Positions 1 to 12,364 of a stretch of DNA of 64,000 bases are shown one piece after another. The position numbers and the translations under genes were made by a program. Source of the stretch: Dipetalonema caudispina (Eukaryota > Nematoda > Chromadorea > Rhabditida > Onchocercidae); assembly GCA_013365325.1 (NCBI GenBank), contig JABVXV010000043.1:296653-360652 (forward strand), given 5' to 3'. How positions within the stretch are numbered: the first letter of the stretch is position 1; every line of letters begins with the position of its first letter. The notes beneath the pieces are model-generated. The model made no database searches. It saw nothing but the letters and a program-made list of their open reading frames with translations, and was not told the origin of the DNA.

Positions 1-232
1 AACGGTATTGCAAGAAAAATCTGTACATCCTTTCCTTTATGCAATTTGTTAAACAATATAAGCATATCAAATTTTTATATGCAATTAAAGATTTCTAGTT
101 TACAAATATGCAATTCAATTGACGAAATGGTTTTGGTAAGCTATCAAAAATAATTTTGTAACATTACAACGGAAGAGAAGTATATAGCACGCTGCTAAGC
201 TGATAACTTATTTCATCATTTCGAGATAGGAA

Positions 233-2527
233 TCACTTCTTTCGTGCTGTTTCCTCCCAGTCATATGGATCGGTCAATTTACAATCACAGATTACTGATG
301 ACTGAAAATTTCCATACAATTAAAATAATTTTTTGGTACGAGTCATTAGTAAATTAATGAGAGGTCATATAAAGCTTGTTACTTTTACATCATTAAGGTA
401 CCACTTTTATTAGTAAACCTTTACAAAATTCCTTTCAGTTAACTTTTGCAAACTTTTCACTGACATGAATGATAGCATTATGATGTATTGATTGTTTAAT
501 GCTTGATTTGTTTCATTTCATAAAAAAATAAGAACAAGAAATAAAATTTAACTTAATAAAAAATAAAAGTGAAATAGTAACCGTCTTCAATAGTTCATAT
601 ATGTAAGAATAATCGACACGATCTTCATAATGTAGCGAATCGATGTACTCTAAAATTTTGCCAAATTCCTCTTTGCATTTCATTCCATACAGCAATTTGT
701 CACGATTCGTGCGACTTTCTTCCTTCACCCTCATTACTTCATTCTTATCCGATATTTTCCTCCATGGTAAACCTTAAATTATTTAAAAAAAAAATTTTCA
801 TGATTACTAAAACTAAGTTATCCATAAAACTAGTAAATATGTAAACAAATAAAAATGGCAAAATATGAAGATATTGGTAGGGATGTTTGATACCTGTTAC
901 GACGAGAAGATCGAGAAGAAGGTAAAACCATGATTCGCAATCATCTTTTGGGCCTAGTTCTTTTCGTTTATGGCATGCTATAGGTGCAAATTTCACAGTA
1001 CCCTTGAAACCAACTGTTACACGAGGTGTCTTAATTTCACCTTTGTCGTTGAGAATTCGTCGTGCTATCCCGAAATCAAGGATATAAATCTGAAATTAAG
1101 TATCAATATACAAATACTTTATTTAAGTTAATTGCATTTATTTTTTTTTAGTCAATATTTGGCCATTATTTGAAAATGTAAGAGAACTAACGCATCGTAT
1201 TTGAACTCCAAGACCGGTTGCATAATTGGCAGGTTTCAAATCTCGATGAATAAAACCATGCTTGTGTAAATCCTCCACTGCTTCCAGACATTGTATTGAT
1301 GCGCCCAAACCAGTGTGCATTGAAAATACCTACGACAATGTCGCATCTTTTTTTTTTTTTTTTTGGAATTTCGGTTTCCATAAATTTGGGTCACTTACAA
1401 ATGCTAATAAATAAGTCCAAATGATTATCTTTCAGCATTATTACTACTATCATTCGTTATTATTGTATCACTCAGTAATAAAGTACTATCACTTCGTCAA
1501 ATTAGTCCATTTAATTGAAAAATTTTAACATCTTCAAAGGACATGATTTCATAAGATAAATCATTTTTGAAGATTTAATTAAATTTAAATTAATGTACGA
1601 AAACTTCTCTTGAACCACTCGTTGTTTATCTTGATTTTTAGATATCATGGCTAAGATTACGTCATGATATGGTATTAAATAAATATCATTTATTATAATT
1701 ATTTGTAGATATTATAATTAGATTTAGATCCACTACTTGATTACTTAAATATATGGAAGATAAACTATTCTCATTAACATAATGAAGATTATCATTTTGA
1801 ACTCTCAATGAGAATGTAATACCTTATGGGGTCGTAAAGCTTTAAGATCGGCAAGTGATTTTCCAACGAGTTGCATAACAAGAAAAAAAAATTTCTCCTT
1901 TTTGCCTCGATCGATAATTTTTGTAAAATGTGACTTTTCGGCTCGTTCCATTGCAACTAATTTCAAAATGGCGATCTGTAGAAAGGTGGAGTGCTTCTGT
2001 ACTTCAAATCATTGACAATTATCAACCACTCATAATACTACGATAACGAATTAAATGGAATATACGGATTTCGAATTAATGTCTTCCGGATGTACTATAT
2101 ATGTGAATCACATGTCAATCATATTACAAATAAAAATGGCACTTTGAATTGAATTATTTTCAAAAGTATATATCATCATCAACTTAAAAAAAAAGAAAAA
2201 AAAAAACTGTCAATCGGATATTTGCACCTCCATTTTGAGTTTAGAATCTTTACGTGTCTCAAGCTTCCGTTCCACTTTCAAAGCATACTCCATACTTGGA
2301 TTGTTGGAATCATGAACCCGATATACGGCTCCAAAACCACCTTCGCCGAGTAATTTATCAATTGTATACTTTGCATGAGATGATTCAATCACTGAGCCCT
2401 AAATTAGCTTGTAAGAATGACAAGAAATAAATTAACCAATTAAATGATAACAGATAAAAAAAAAATGGAAGAAATTGATTTAACTGACTGGTTTCAGACC
2501 AAAATCTTCCTCCTCTTCACTATCCAT
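233..2527 (-). CDS. Tau-tubulin-kinase-like Ser/Thr kinase (CK1 superfamily), 7 exons, 318 aa
   Basis: Exons on the minus strand are 2489-2527, 2228-2398, 1823-1975, 1192-1329, 894-1089, 582-772 and 233-301. They sum to 957 nt and stay in frame across all junctions. The kinase domain is complete. The glycine loop LGEGGFGAVY is at about residues 30-39, the ATP-binding lysine is K54 (YALKVE), the catalytic loop HRDLKPAN is at 149-156, and the magnesium motif DFG is at 172-174 within ILDFGIAR. CK1/TTBK kinases phosphorylate Ser/Thr substrates, and this subfamily is greatly expanded in nematodes. The short acidic N-terminus (DSEEEEDFGLKPGSVI) and the tail DPYDWEETARKK resemble compact nematode TTBK-type kinases. 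No regulatory domain follows the kinase fold. TTCCAG directly precedes the ATG, so it is a candidate trans-splice acceptor. The substrate is unknown. Confidence 0.93.
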
Positions 2528-2909
2528 CTGGAATCAAGCAACAAATTTGTAAGTACAAGAAATGATGACACAACCAAGAAAACTAAAAAGTATAACATCA
2601 TATTGTCAATATTTCTACTACTTTATAGTCATTACTAAATTTGTATATTATGCAAAATTTTCAACAAAAAAAGAAAAAAAATGCAAAATTCAAAGATAAT
2701 TCTTCCTAATTCATTTATTGAACTGTAAGATTTTGGAGAAGTTAAAATTTCAAAGTTTGCATCGACGGAGAGTTTTTTGAAATGCGCAAAATTATCCGAA
2801 AATTTTTTCTTAAATTATAACTTAAAATGCAATGATTATGTAAATTTTCAAGAATAGTATAAAAAGTAGAAATTTGCAAGAAGACAGTCATTTACTTCTA
2901 TTTGACCGT

Positions 2910-5216
2910 ATGAATCCAATAGAAACTTCTGTTTTTCTATTTTCTCCTAAACAGAATTCGTTGGAGACAGTAGTGATCCTACAAGGATTAATCTATTTTG
3001 CGATTCTTCCATCACTTTTATTAACTGTTTCATTAATTATATGTGGCAATTCTGGATCGCAACGCAAAGTAATTACTATTTTATATCTTAATTTAATTTT
3101 TTCTTCTCTTCAATTTAACCAATTGACCATGTTTACTGCCATAATTATCCCATTTATTTTGCAACTGTCTTAATTAATCATTGTCTTGTAGTTTCTGAAA
3201 TTTGTAAATGTTTGTATCAAAGGTTACAGGAAACAAATTTTAGCCTATAAGTGAAACAAGAAACGGTAAGAAAGACAGGACAATTAGTAGTAGTCAAAGC
3301 AGAAAAGTTGGAGGAAAGAAATCATATACCAAAACAAAATCTACGGAAACCACAGAGGTAATAATCATTCCTAACGTTAGTAATTAATATTTTCTAAGTA
3401 GAATCAATAATTAATGAGGAATGATATCTTTGTTCTTTTCTTTCATAATTACTAGGAATTCTTGGTTAAAATTTTTGAAGAAATTATTAGACTGAAATTT
3501 TTCAGAGCGCTAAAACGCGAAAAGTAGCAAAATTATCGGGATCGAAATTGAAAACAAAAAAATCAAGAAAGTCGTCAAAACAGATTGAATCATCATTATC
3601 AACTAAAACTGTGGAAAGGATGTCATCTGGACAGAAACGAAGCAGCAGGTTGGAGAGATTTCAAAAGGTACTCATTCTTTTAACTCAATTTAGAAACAGA
3701 TTCTGATAAATTGAATTTTACGGAGCAGTTTTCGTTTAAAACTTGAATGAAGCTCTGCGTTAACAAATATTTCTTGTAGTATCAAATCTGTTGATACTCT
3801 TAATATGTTTGTAAATGCAAAATAATTTTCGAGTGATCAAAGAGAATTTTCTGTTCAATTATATTTGCACTAATTTTTGAAATTGGTGATGTAATTTCAA
3901 AGATTAGAAACTGGAAGAACCTGATCATGAAATCACTTTGATTGACCTTATATTTTAGAATTCATAAAAAATCTGAAATCCAGCCCTTATTCAAGTTAGA
4001 ATTATCAGTTCAGTTAGGTAATTAATCATTCAAAAATAAAGAAAATAGATGGTAACAAACCTAAGAAAATTTTATGGAAAATATCATCTCAAATGGGCTT
4101 GTTGAAAATGAAATTAAAATAAAATTCTGGTCATGAAATTATATGATTAAATATTTGTTATATCCTTTGATCCATAATCAATCGTTTAAACTTTCAAAGT
4201 TCTTTTCAGCTTCCATCTGCTTACATAAATGGTCCAATTACTTACAATATAGGCGGTATCTTTTTTTTTAGTTTATCAATGATTTTTATTGAAATAAATC
4301 CTCTCATTTGAAATGCTTCAAATAAACAAAAAAAAAAAAAGTACATCAAAATGAAACCAATTTTATTTTTACTTAAAATACAATTGTAGAGAAACCAAAA
4401 CAAGAACTAAAAATGGAGCCAAATTTATTAAATTGGAATATTTTGGGTGGTATTCAAAAAGTGTACCTAACGAATCTTAGCGATGAACGGAAAGCGATCA
4501 AGGTATAGTAATTTTGTGGAAGAGGAAGTTGGGTTTTTTTTTTTTTTATTTTTTTTCTTGTGTTTATCACTATCATAACTACTATCACACTAATCTTATT
4601 GTTGTTTCCATCAGTTTTATTGCCATTATTTTTATCCTATCCATTACGATTCACACAGAGCAGATCCTAGTATATCTACAATACATTCACATATCGAAGA
4701 AATTTCAATTCACCTGAAATTCGCTAAATTTCAGATCAAATAACATTTTTCTCTAAAATTCTCACAATAAACTTTCAATATTTTACGGTTCATTTGTAGC
4801 AAAAATTTTTTGCAGATCAAATGCTCCGACAATCATTTGTATCGTGTCACTCATTCGTCGACCTTTATTGAGCCAGGTGAAGTATGCGGTATTGATGTTG
4901 TTCGACAGAATGGTGGTGCAAAACCTGATAAAATGGTCTTCCTCTGGACCAAAGTAAGAATTCATTTTTCTATCAGATTTAAAATCAAGCATTTTGTTTC
5001 ATTTTTAGCGATATTCAGAAATGCCAGAATATTTCTAAATAAAATTCATGATTTTCATGATTGTTAAACTTGTAATTTCATCCTTTTTTTCTCTCTATTT
5101 TTTGCTCTTTTTTTTAGGCCGAGAAGAGTGACGAAAATGCTTCAAAGCTGTTCAACAAACTTTTAAGTTATCCGATGCTTACGCTACCACTTACAGTTAA
5201 CAATCCCACAGCGTAA
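2910..5216 (+). CDS. Membrane-anchored MSP-domain protein, copy 1, 7 exons, about 276 aa
   Basis: Exons are 2910-3068, 3244-3357, 3506-3667, 4210-4255, 4390-4502, 4816-4953 and 5118-5216, with phase consistent throughout. A hydrophobic helix at about residues 20-45 ends in a CGNS turn. Residues 54-145 form a Lys/Ser/Thr/Arg-rich, probably disordered linker. A major sperm protein fold follows from about 165, with motifs QKVYLTNLSDERKAIK, KCSDN, FIEPGE and NGGAKPDKMVF. The MSP fold is an immunoglobulin-like module. In nematodes it builds the sperm cytoskeleton or occurs in small SSP/MSD-type sperm proteins. An N-terminal anchor plus basic linker is not the usual VAP layout, in which the anchor is C-terminal. 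The start at 2910 is the first ATG in the hydrophobic exon; an upstream exon is possible. AATAAA lies at 5230, just after the stop. A paralogue follows on the same strand. The function is inferred from the fold only. Confidence 0.85.
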
Positions 5217-5811
5217 TACAACTATCACTAATAAAATCAGTTTATTGTGCATTTTCTATAAAATTTAATGACATTCCTTTGATAAATAATTGTTCAGCAT
5301 TTTGGAAGTATCACATTGAATATATGTGAATTAAATGCAAATGCAGTTGCATATTTAAGAATTGTTTATATTGCAAGAGATTATTTTAATATTGAATTAG
5401 GAAAATCGAACTTGATAAATGAAAGGAGATGAATGAGTTTCGATTCATTGAAGTTTAATTGCAAACACTTTGTAATTATCAGCGTGATGATCAGAATTAA
5501 CATTAATTGAACTAATGTTTCGAATATAATGAAATCAAAATCAGAAATGAAATGTCAAATCGCAAATCGTTTCAACAATCGAACTGCCAAATAAATTAAC
5601 TTTCAAAATTAAGATTTAAAAAAAAAATGCAAAAATTTCAAATCAATTATCATTCTTAAAACAACGCATACTTTATGAATATTTTACATGCAAATTAATG
5701 TATATAAAATTAAATATAAAATTTTAAATCACTTGTAGTGTTATTTCTGTTGACGTAAAGTGAATCAACTTAGGTTGTCCCGAAATTCGAACATAATTTA
5801 CGAGTTAAATA
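5217..5811 (+). other. Spacer between the two MSP-domain paralogues
   Basis: This is about 600 bases of AT-rich sequence between two same-strand paralogues. AATAAA at 5230-5235 could serve the upstream gene. I see no coding exon or RNA gene. The spacing is compatible with either separate promoters or a nematode operon with trans-splicing of the second gene, and the sequence does not decide between them. Confidence 0.5.
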
Positions 5812-7904
5812 ATGGAAATGCTTATTACCGTGGAAACAATATTGAGTTTTGTGATTCTACCACTGGCTGTTACTTTAGTAGCTATAATTTCATGTGGAGA
5901 TTCACGGCCGAAACATCAAGTAATCAGAAACAAATTATATCGTACTTTATTTTTATAATATAATTGAACATAACTCAAACCGTACTACTACTGATCATTG
6001 CTTTGATCCGTAATTGATATTATCAATTTCAGTTGGAAAGTTTCGAGCAAATCGATTATTTCTGACTGTAAAAATTTCGATAATAAGTATTTCTCAAATT
6101 TGGAATTTTAAAATTTTAGCTCAAAGTGGTGAAAAATTCTCAGAGAGAACCTATGAAAATGGGACAGTATGGAAATTATCAATCGAGAAGCAGAATAGAA
6201 CCCACAAAATCATCAAAAATGCAAAAAACACGCAGTACAGAATCACGATCAACCGAATCATTTACTAAATCACGCAAACGACGAAGCATTCCTTTAAATG
6301 TAAAATAATTTTGTCATTTTGTCAAAAGATTATAGTTTATATTTCATTGAAAATTGAAATTCAGTATTTTGTTTCAGCAAAGTCAACATTCCCAACCATC
6401 ACAGTCCAATGGAATCAATTTCGAGGTGAGATAATTCATTATCGCTCAAATCAATTCCATTGCAATTCTATTATTACAGCATGAAATCTTCCCGTGAAAT
6501 ATTCATAAAATCATGTACATAAAAAGCATACTTTTCTTTATAATTATAAACAGCAGTATTAAAATTGAAATAAAAAAAAAAACAAATTTTAGTAATAGTT
6601 TTCATGTGAGCTTCTGCTGGAAGGTCAAACAAATCATTCTATTAAATATCAATTACATGTTTTCTCGAATTGACCAGATTGAAATAAAGTCAAATTATTG
6701 AGTTGGCCAAAGCTAATGATCATTTGAAAAGGATCATTATACAAGAATTAAATGATAAACTTGAAATTTGAAGCTAAAATCGTGCTAAAATAATAAAGTA
6801 ACAAATTTTATTAAAAATTTTTATTAAATAAATTACTTTTTTTAGAAACCATCGAAAACAAGCAAAAAATTGGAAGGTAAATTGTTCAATCAATTCCAAA
6901 AAGCAAACAAAATTAGCAATATTTTTGACATTAATAAGCAACAGCAATAATAAATTATTAAATTGGTTAGAAAAAATAACTTCAAATAACTGAATTTTAA
7001 ATAATTTACGAATCTAACATTGATTTATGATAACATGATTTAATTAACATTGATTTAAAAAAAAACCTCAGGAAATTCATCCGTACATTTGTAACAGAAT
7101 AAATTTCCCACAAAATTACTGTTGTTCGATTTCTAAATTTCAAAATAAAATAAAATCATTGAATTTTATTCCTAGAAATGAATTATGAAACTATTTAGAA
7201 GAATCCCATGAACTGAAAATGGAACCTGCAATGCTACGTTGGAATACATCTTGCGGTATGCAAAAGGTCTTTATCACTAATCTGAGCAATATACGCCAAG
7301 CAATTAAGGTTATTGCCAATTTCAACTTTTTGCATATTTTTTAAATTTTTTTAAAATCAAAAATTTTCAAATTTATTCATTTGTAATTAATTAATCTTTT
7401 GGATTTCTATCCATTTTAGTGTCTTCATTACGTTTGTATTTAAGTCTATGATATTATTATGTTTGCTTAGTTTCAAATTACTAATAATAAATTTTATTAT
7501 CGGAAAGGAAAGAATTTCCGTAGTAAATTTTAGGTAAAATGTTCTGACAACATTTTATACCATGTAAATCCAGTTTTTTCGTTCATTGAACCAGGACAAG
7601 TATTGGCTATTGATGTTTTGCGCGAAAATGGTGGTGCTAAAGTGGATAAAATGATTTTCAATACTGCTAAAGTAACTTTTCTAAATGATTATACTGTTTG
7701 AAAAAAAATTTACCAAAAATTTAAATATTCTTGCCTTATTTAGTGTTTTTTTTTTTTGCCTGAATTATCCGCTTTTTTCCACATTTTGATATTCACTAAT
7801 TTTTTCATTAATTTTAGGCAAAGAAAGAAGATCAGAATCCACGTGCAGTGTTCCAGAATAACACGCAAAATCCTGCAATGGTCTTACCATTAATTGCAAC
7901 CTGA
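5812..7904 (+). CDS. Membrane-anchored MSP-domain protein, copy 2, 7 exons, 233 aa
   Basis: Exons are 5812-5919, 6120-6299, 6378-6425, 6846-6876, 7199-7308, 7534-7671 and 7818-7904, 702 nt in frame. The product starts MEMLITVET and runs straight into a membrane helix (about residues 4-28) ending in SCGDS. A Ser/Arg/Lys-rich linker (37-125) follows, then an MSP fold (about 126-205) with QKVFITNLSN, KCSDN, FIEPGQ and NGGAKVDKM. Each exon matches one of copy 1 in order and phase. The MSP core exon is exactly 138 nt in both, and 28 of its 46 residues are identical. The linker exons are hardly alignable. It lacks copy 1's extra N-terminal residues. AATAAA lies at 8075. A sperm role is likely from family knowledge, but the role of the anchor is unknown. 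Confidence 0.88.
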
Positions 7905-9777
7905 ACTTTAGCATTATGATTTGCCAAAGTGACAATAATTTTTGCAAATGTATTCTTTAACAGATGCTATCAGAAACTTTGAAAATTGCTTCCCCATAAC
8001 TTCATTAGAATGTAAAAGCTCCAATGGAATGTAAAAACTTTCTTATTACTAATTAACTAATTACTGCAACAAGCAATAAATTTAGCTGATTCTTGCCATG
8101 TTTGCCTCAAAATTTTATTTGTTTCTTCTTGTAACTTTAAAAATAACTAAGAAAGCGATATGGACGAAATATTTCTTCCGGTCACTTTCCTCTTTTATTA
8201 CGGTATTCCTGAAATAGGTCTCTTTTTTGTTACATCTTTTTCTTACTTTCACCTGGCTATCAACTGGTTACACATCACTGACCAATGAACTAATTTACAT
8301 CTTCGATTTCCTATGTTTATCCATATGAAGCAGTTCAAATGAAAGATTGGAAATGAATGACTGCAATTAGAAGCTTCAAATCATTTAAAAGTGATAGAAT
8401 GATTCAGTTTTCCTGATCCCATTATTCAATAGTACTACATTGCACTATCAAAATTGCAGAAAGAATTTCAAGTTCTCAGATAAAATTGAAATTTTGATTG
8501 ATTGATATTATCATTGAACCGTAAATTCGAATGAAAAATATATTTATTAGCATCTTTTAAATTAGTACGCAAAAGAAGGTGAAAAATAAAAGTTGGAATT
8601 ATTTTTAAGTCTTGAAGAAAAAATAGAAATAGTTTCATTTGAGGAAATTAGGATTGATAAAATTTCCTTCTAAAATATTTCTTAAATAATTGAATAATAA
8701 GACTGATTAGTAATTTAAACTAATTGATTAGTGTTTCATATTTCCTTTTGCTAAACATTTTTTCCTCATTTTCTCATCCAAAAAAAATAAGACAATATAT
8801 TATGAAATTTCTTTTCACTGTCATTAATTAAAATGCTGAAGGAAGTTTTATTTGAGAAAACAAGAAGAGAAAATTTTGGAATGTACTATAATGCATGAAG
8901 AAAGATTAATTGGATTGATCAGAACTTAAAATGGACATCAATAGCCAAGCGATTAACATTCGCAAAGAACTTCAAAGAAACTTTTCATCCTTTTTGAAAT
9001 AATTATTCATTTCATCTCGCCTTATACTTTTTGATCTTACAGATCATTTTATTTAAAAATATACGATTCTAATTCTTGAATAATTTCTAATTTCTTTTCT
9101 TAAACAAAATATATCTAAATTCTTAGGTTTATTCCATTTATTTTGCTTCTTCTCATTTCTTTTAAATTTTAAAAGGAATTTCTGAATGATTATGTTCCGT
9201 TGTAGATAATTTGTTTACAAGGCAAAAAGTAATTAAGACATATGCTATGCTATGAATATGTTTACCTGAAATTGTTGGTACTACCATTTCTATCATTGTT
9301 ATGTGTAATATTTGAAAAAGATTCTATTATTTTCCTAACAACAAAAAAAAAAAAAAATTTTAATTGTAAATTCACTAGTGCAAAAGAATAAAACTTTTCA
9401 TATATAATTTTCAATTAACAGTACTCCCAAAATGGTATTTCTATATTATAATCCACGTAAAGATGACGTAAATTATAATTATTACAAACGTAATGTAAGA
9501 GTTTGATCTTTCCTGTTATCAAAACTTTTTTTTCCAGAATTTAAGACGTTTATAAATGTTGTGTGTAAAATGGATTGCAATTTGGTGGAATAACAAAATA
9601 ACTAAGAAGGATTAGAACAAATTATGCAAAATTTAATTAAAATTTGTGAAATTTTATGAAAATTGAATTAAAATAACAGTTGATAAATGACAAGAAATTA
9701 GATGAAAAGCTCATTGCATTTATTCATATTGCATTGTACGGCGGCATATTTATTGCATAGATCGCGGGTTTTATCAT
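7905..9777 (+). other. Intergenic region upstream of the Argonaute gene
   Basis: The sequence is AT-rich with many stops in all frames. The only coding-like piece I see is a short exon candidate at 9432-9494, listed separately. A possible polyadenylation signal for the upstream MSP gene is at 8075-8080. Argonaute promoter elements must lie here or in intron 1, but none can be named from sequence. Confidence 0.5.
9432..9494 (+). other. Candidate alternative first exon upstream of Argonaute
   Basis: A 21-codon open stretch begins ATGGTATTTC shortly after an ATTAACAG acceptor and ends at a good donor (AAT|GTAAGA). The peptide is Tyr/Asn-rich (MVFLYYNPRKDD...). It ends in phase 0. The next exon I can support enters in another frame, so I did not join the two. 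It may be an alternative leader exon of the Argonaute, part of a 5' UTR, or chance. Confidence 0.3.
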
Positions 9778-12322
9778 ATGGGGAATTGTGATAAGGATGC
9801 GGGCGATTCTGGTTCGGATAGCGGTTTGATTCGTTACTTCAACTTTCCATCTCAAAAATTCTTCGACAAAATTTAAGAAAAATTATTGAACTTTTATTGG
9901 AAGAAATATTTGAGTGTCTTACAATCAAATATTGATTTCTCTTTTCTTAATGCAGAAATTTTAGAGCTGTAAAAAATGTTTTAGGGATTCATTCACCTGA
10001 GCATTTATCCGGTTCACAACGTAAAAGTTCGTCGTCATCAGGATCTCGATGTGGATCGGGTCTAACTGCTTCACCACGTGATCTTTCGCCGCCACTACTT
10101 CAGGTGTCAAAATATTTTAGAATCTGGCCAAAAGTTTTACCACTATTATGCAGAAATAAATTTATGAAATTAAATATCACAAAAGACATTTTAAATTGTA
10201 TAATTAAAGGAATTAGCATGTATGAACCTTCGTGAGATGGCTTCTCGACCGGATGTCGGTCGTGCTGGACGTCAGATTGCAGTTCGCTCGAATTTCTTCG
10301 AAGTCGGAATAGCTAACAATAATATGATGGTTACACAATATCATGTAGAAGTTCATCATCCCGGATCCAGAAAACTTGACAGGTTTATTCTTACTTTTTT
10401 TTTTCAAAAATTTTGAGGTAATTATTGCAAAAACCTACCATTCCCTTTATTTTGATAGTTTGGGTAAAGTAACCGTTTTACAAGTTCACAAATGAAAGCA
10501 ATATTTGACTGTTCAGTTATTAATATTCATAAAATATGCAAAATGTGCAAATATGCAAATGATTTTTGATATTATGTAATAAATGTTTATAAATGAGAAA
10601 AAAAAAAACTAATATATTTTATTTCATTCATGCTTGAATTCAAGCCTATTTCCTTTTTTTTTTTCTTTTGTTTTATTTATTTCCGTCAACAAGAAATGCA
10701 TCAATGAATGAAAAATGAAAATTTAGAGAGGAGAATCGTGCGATATTCTGGAAAGTGATAGTGGATCATCGTCAATATTTCCCAAATAAATTCGCCGTTG
10801 CATATGATGGAGCACATCAATTGTACACACCGACACGTATTGAATTTCCAGAAGGACGTCCATCTGTGAGTTAATTTTTTGCAGTTAAATTTAAGATTAA
10901 TACAAACTAGTAATGATGTAAAATATTTTGCAGATTCGGCTAGAAAGTGATGTATCACTGGCGAAGGATTCACGGGAACGTACTCGTTGCGCAGTTTCAT
11001 TCCAATGTGTAGGTCCCGTACTAATTGAAATGCGACGTACAAGGACAAATAATTTAGATGAAAGAATTCTAACTCCAATTCAAATTATTGATATTGTATT
11101 TCGTCAATCCCTTACTTGCCCATATATCGAGTTCGTTTGATTTTTTTTTCCTCGTTTTCTTTTTTTTTGAATATTCACTGAAATTCAGTTAGAAATTATT
11201 CTTTAAATTTCTTTCTCAAAAGCAACTTAAATGAAAGCTACCTTTAATTTTGCTTCAATTTTAAATCTCAATAATTGAGCAAAGTAAACTAATTAATAAT
11301 AATGGTTTTAATAGATTTTCACGTATCACGTTTGAATACGTACAGATACATCATCAGGATATACGTTTATAACTCTAACCTCCGATACTTTCAAAATTCA
11401 TACGACAAAGATTATATAGCAAAAAAAAAAACAAAGCATTTTTTATTTCAGAAATTTTTTTAAGATTCAATTTTCATTCTTATAGTGTACAATTATTTTT
11501 TTTTTTTATTTTTTTCAGAAATTCTGCAAATTTTTTTGTTTATAAATCATCGAGTTATCGTTTACCTATAAATGGTGCTGCAGCATTGGATTTAGAAGGT
11601 GGTAAAGAGATGTGGACTGGATTTTTCTCATCTGCACATGTAGCAACTGGATGGAAACCACTTCTTAACATTGATGGTTAATCAGCTTCTATAACGTTTA
11701 TCATTCAAATATGTTGATTAAATTATGAATTTTAATTCTTAATGAAAAATTATTTCGTAATCTATAAGTGAAGTATTGCATGTTAAGTCGAAAAAAAAAA
11801 ACTTGGAAATGTGTCAGGAAAGTGAAATAGTAAAATACGGTTATTTTCATTCCGGATTTACCATCATCAATCAACGTTAGAAAGAGGAAAAGTATTTTGT
11901 TACAGTGACACATACGGCATTTTACAAAGCATACATCTCTTTGGTTCAATTTATGTGTGAAGTTTTAAATGAAAAATCGGGTCATTACTGTCGATCAAAT
12001 TCTAAGGACGATTATCGGGATAGTACACGTAATGTACGTGGTGGATCCCGTTGTAGTGGTAATTACAACAATTCATCATCCTATTCACGTCATATGAATA
12101 ATCGACATCGTGACTACAATTATCATGATTACATCAGCGGAGCACTTTCTGTACGTATTTTTTTCTCTTTTGTAACATTATTCTGATCAGTTTATCTTAT
12201 CAGTACTCTTTGTTACATACGTATAATTATGTTGGAGAAGAAACTTTACAATTTGATCCGTAAAAAATGGTCAACACACTGTTATCATTTGAATAGAGCA
12301 AATACCACGCATTCAAATCGTT

Positions 12323-12364
<42 letters not shown>

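Noticed and set aside
4783..4992. Open reading frame on the minus strand of about 69 codons
   Set aside because: It is the antisense shadow of the MSP-domain exon at 4816-4953, which has clear family motifs and splice sites on the plus strand.
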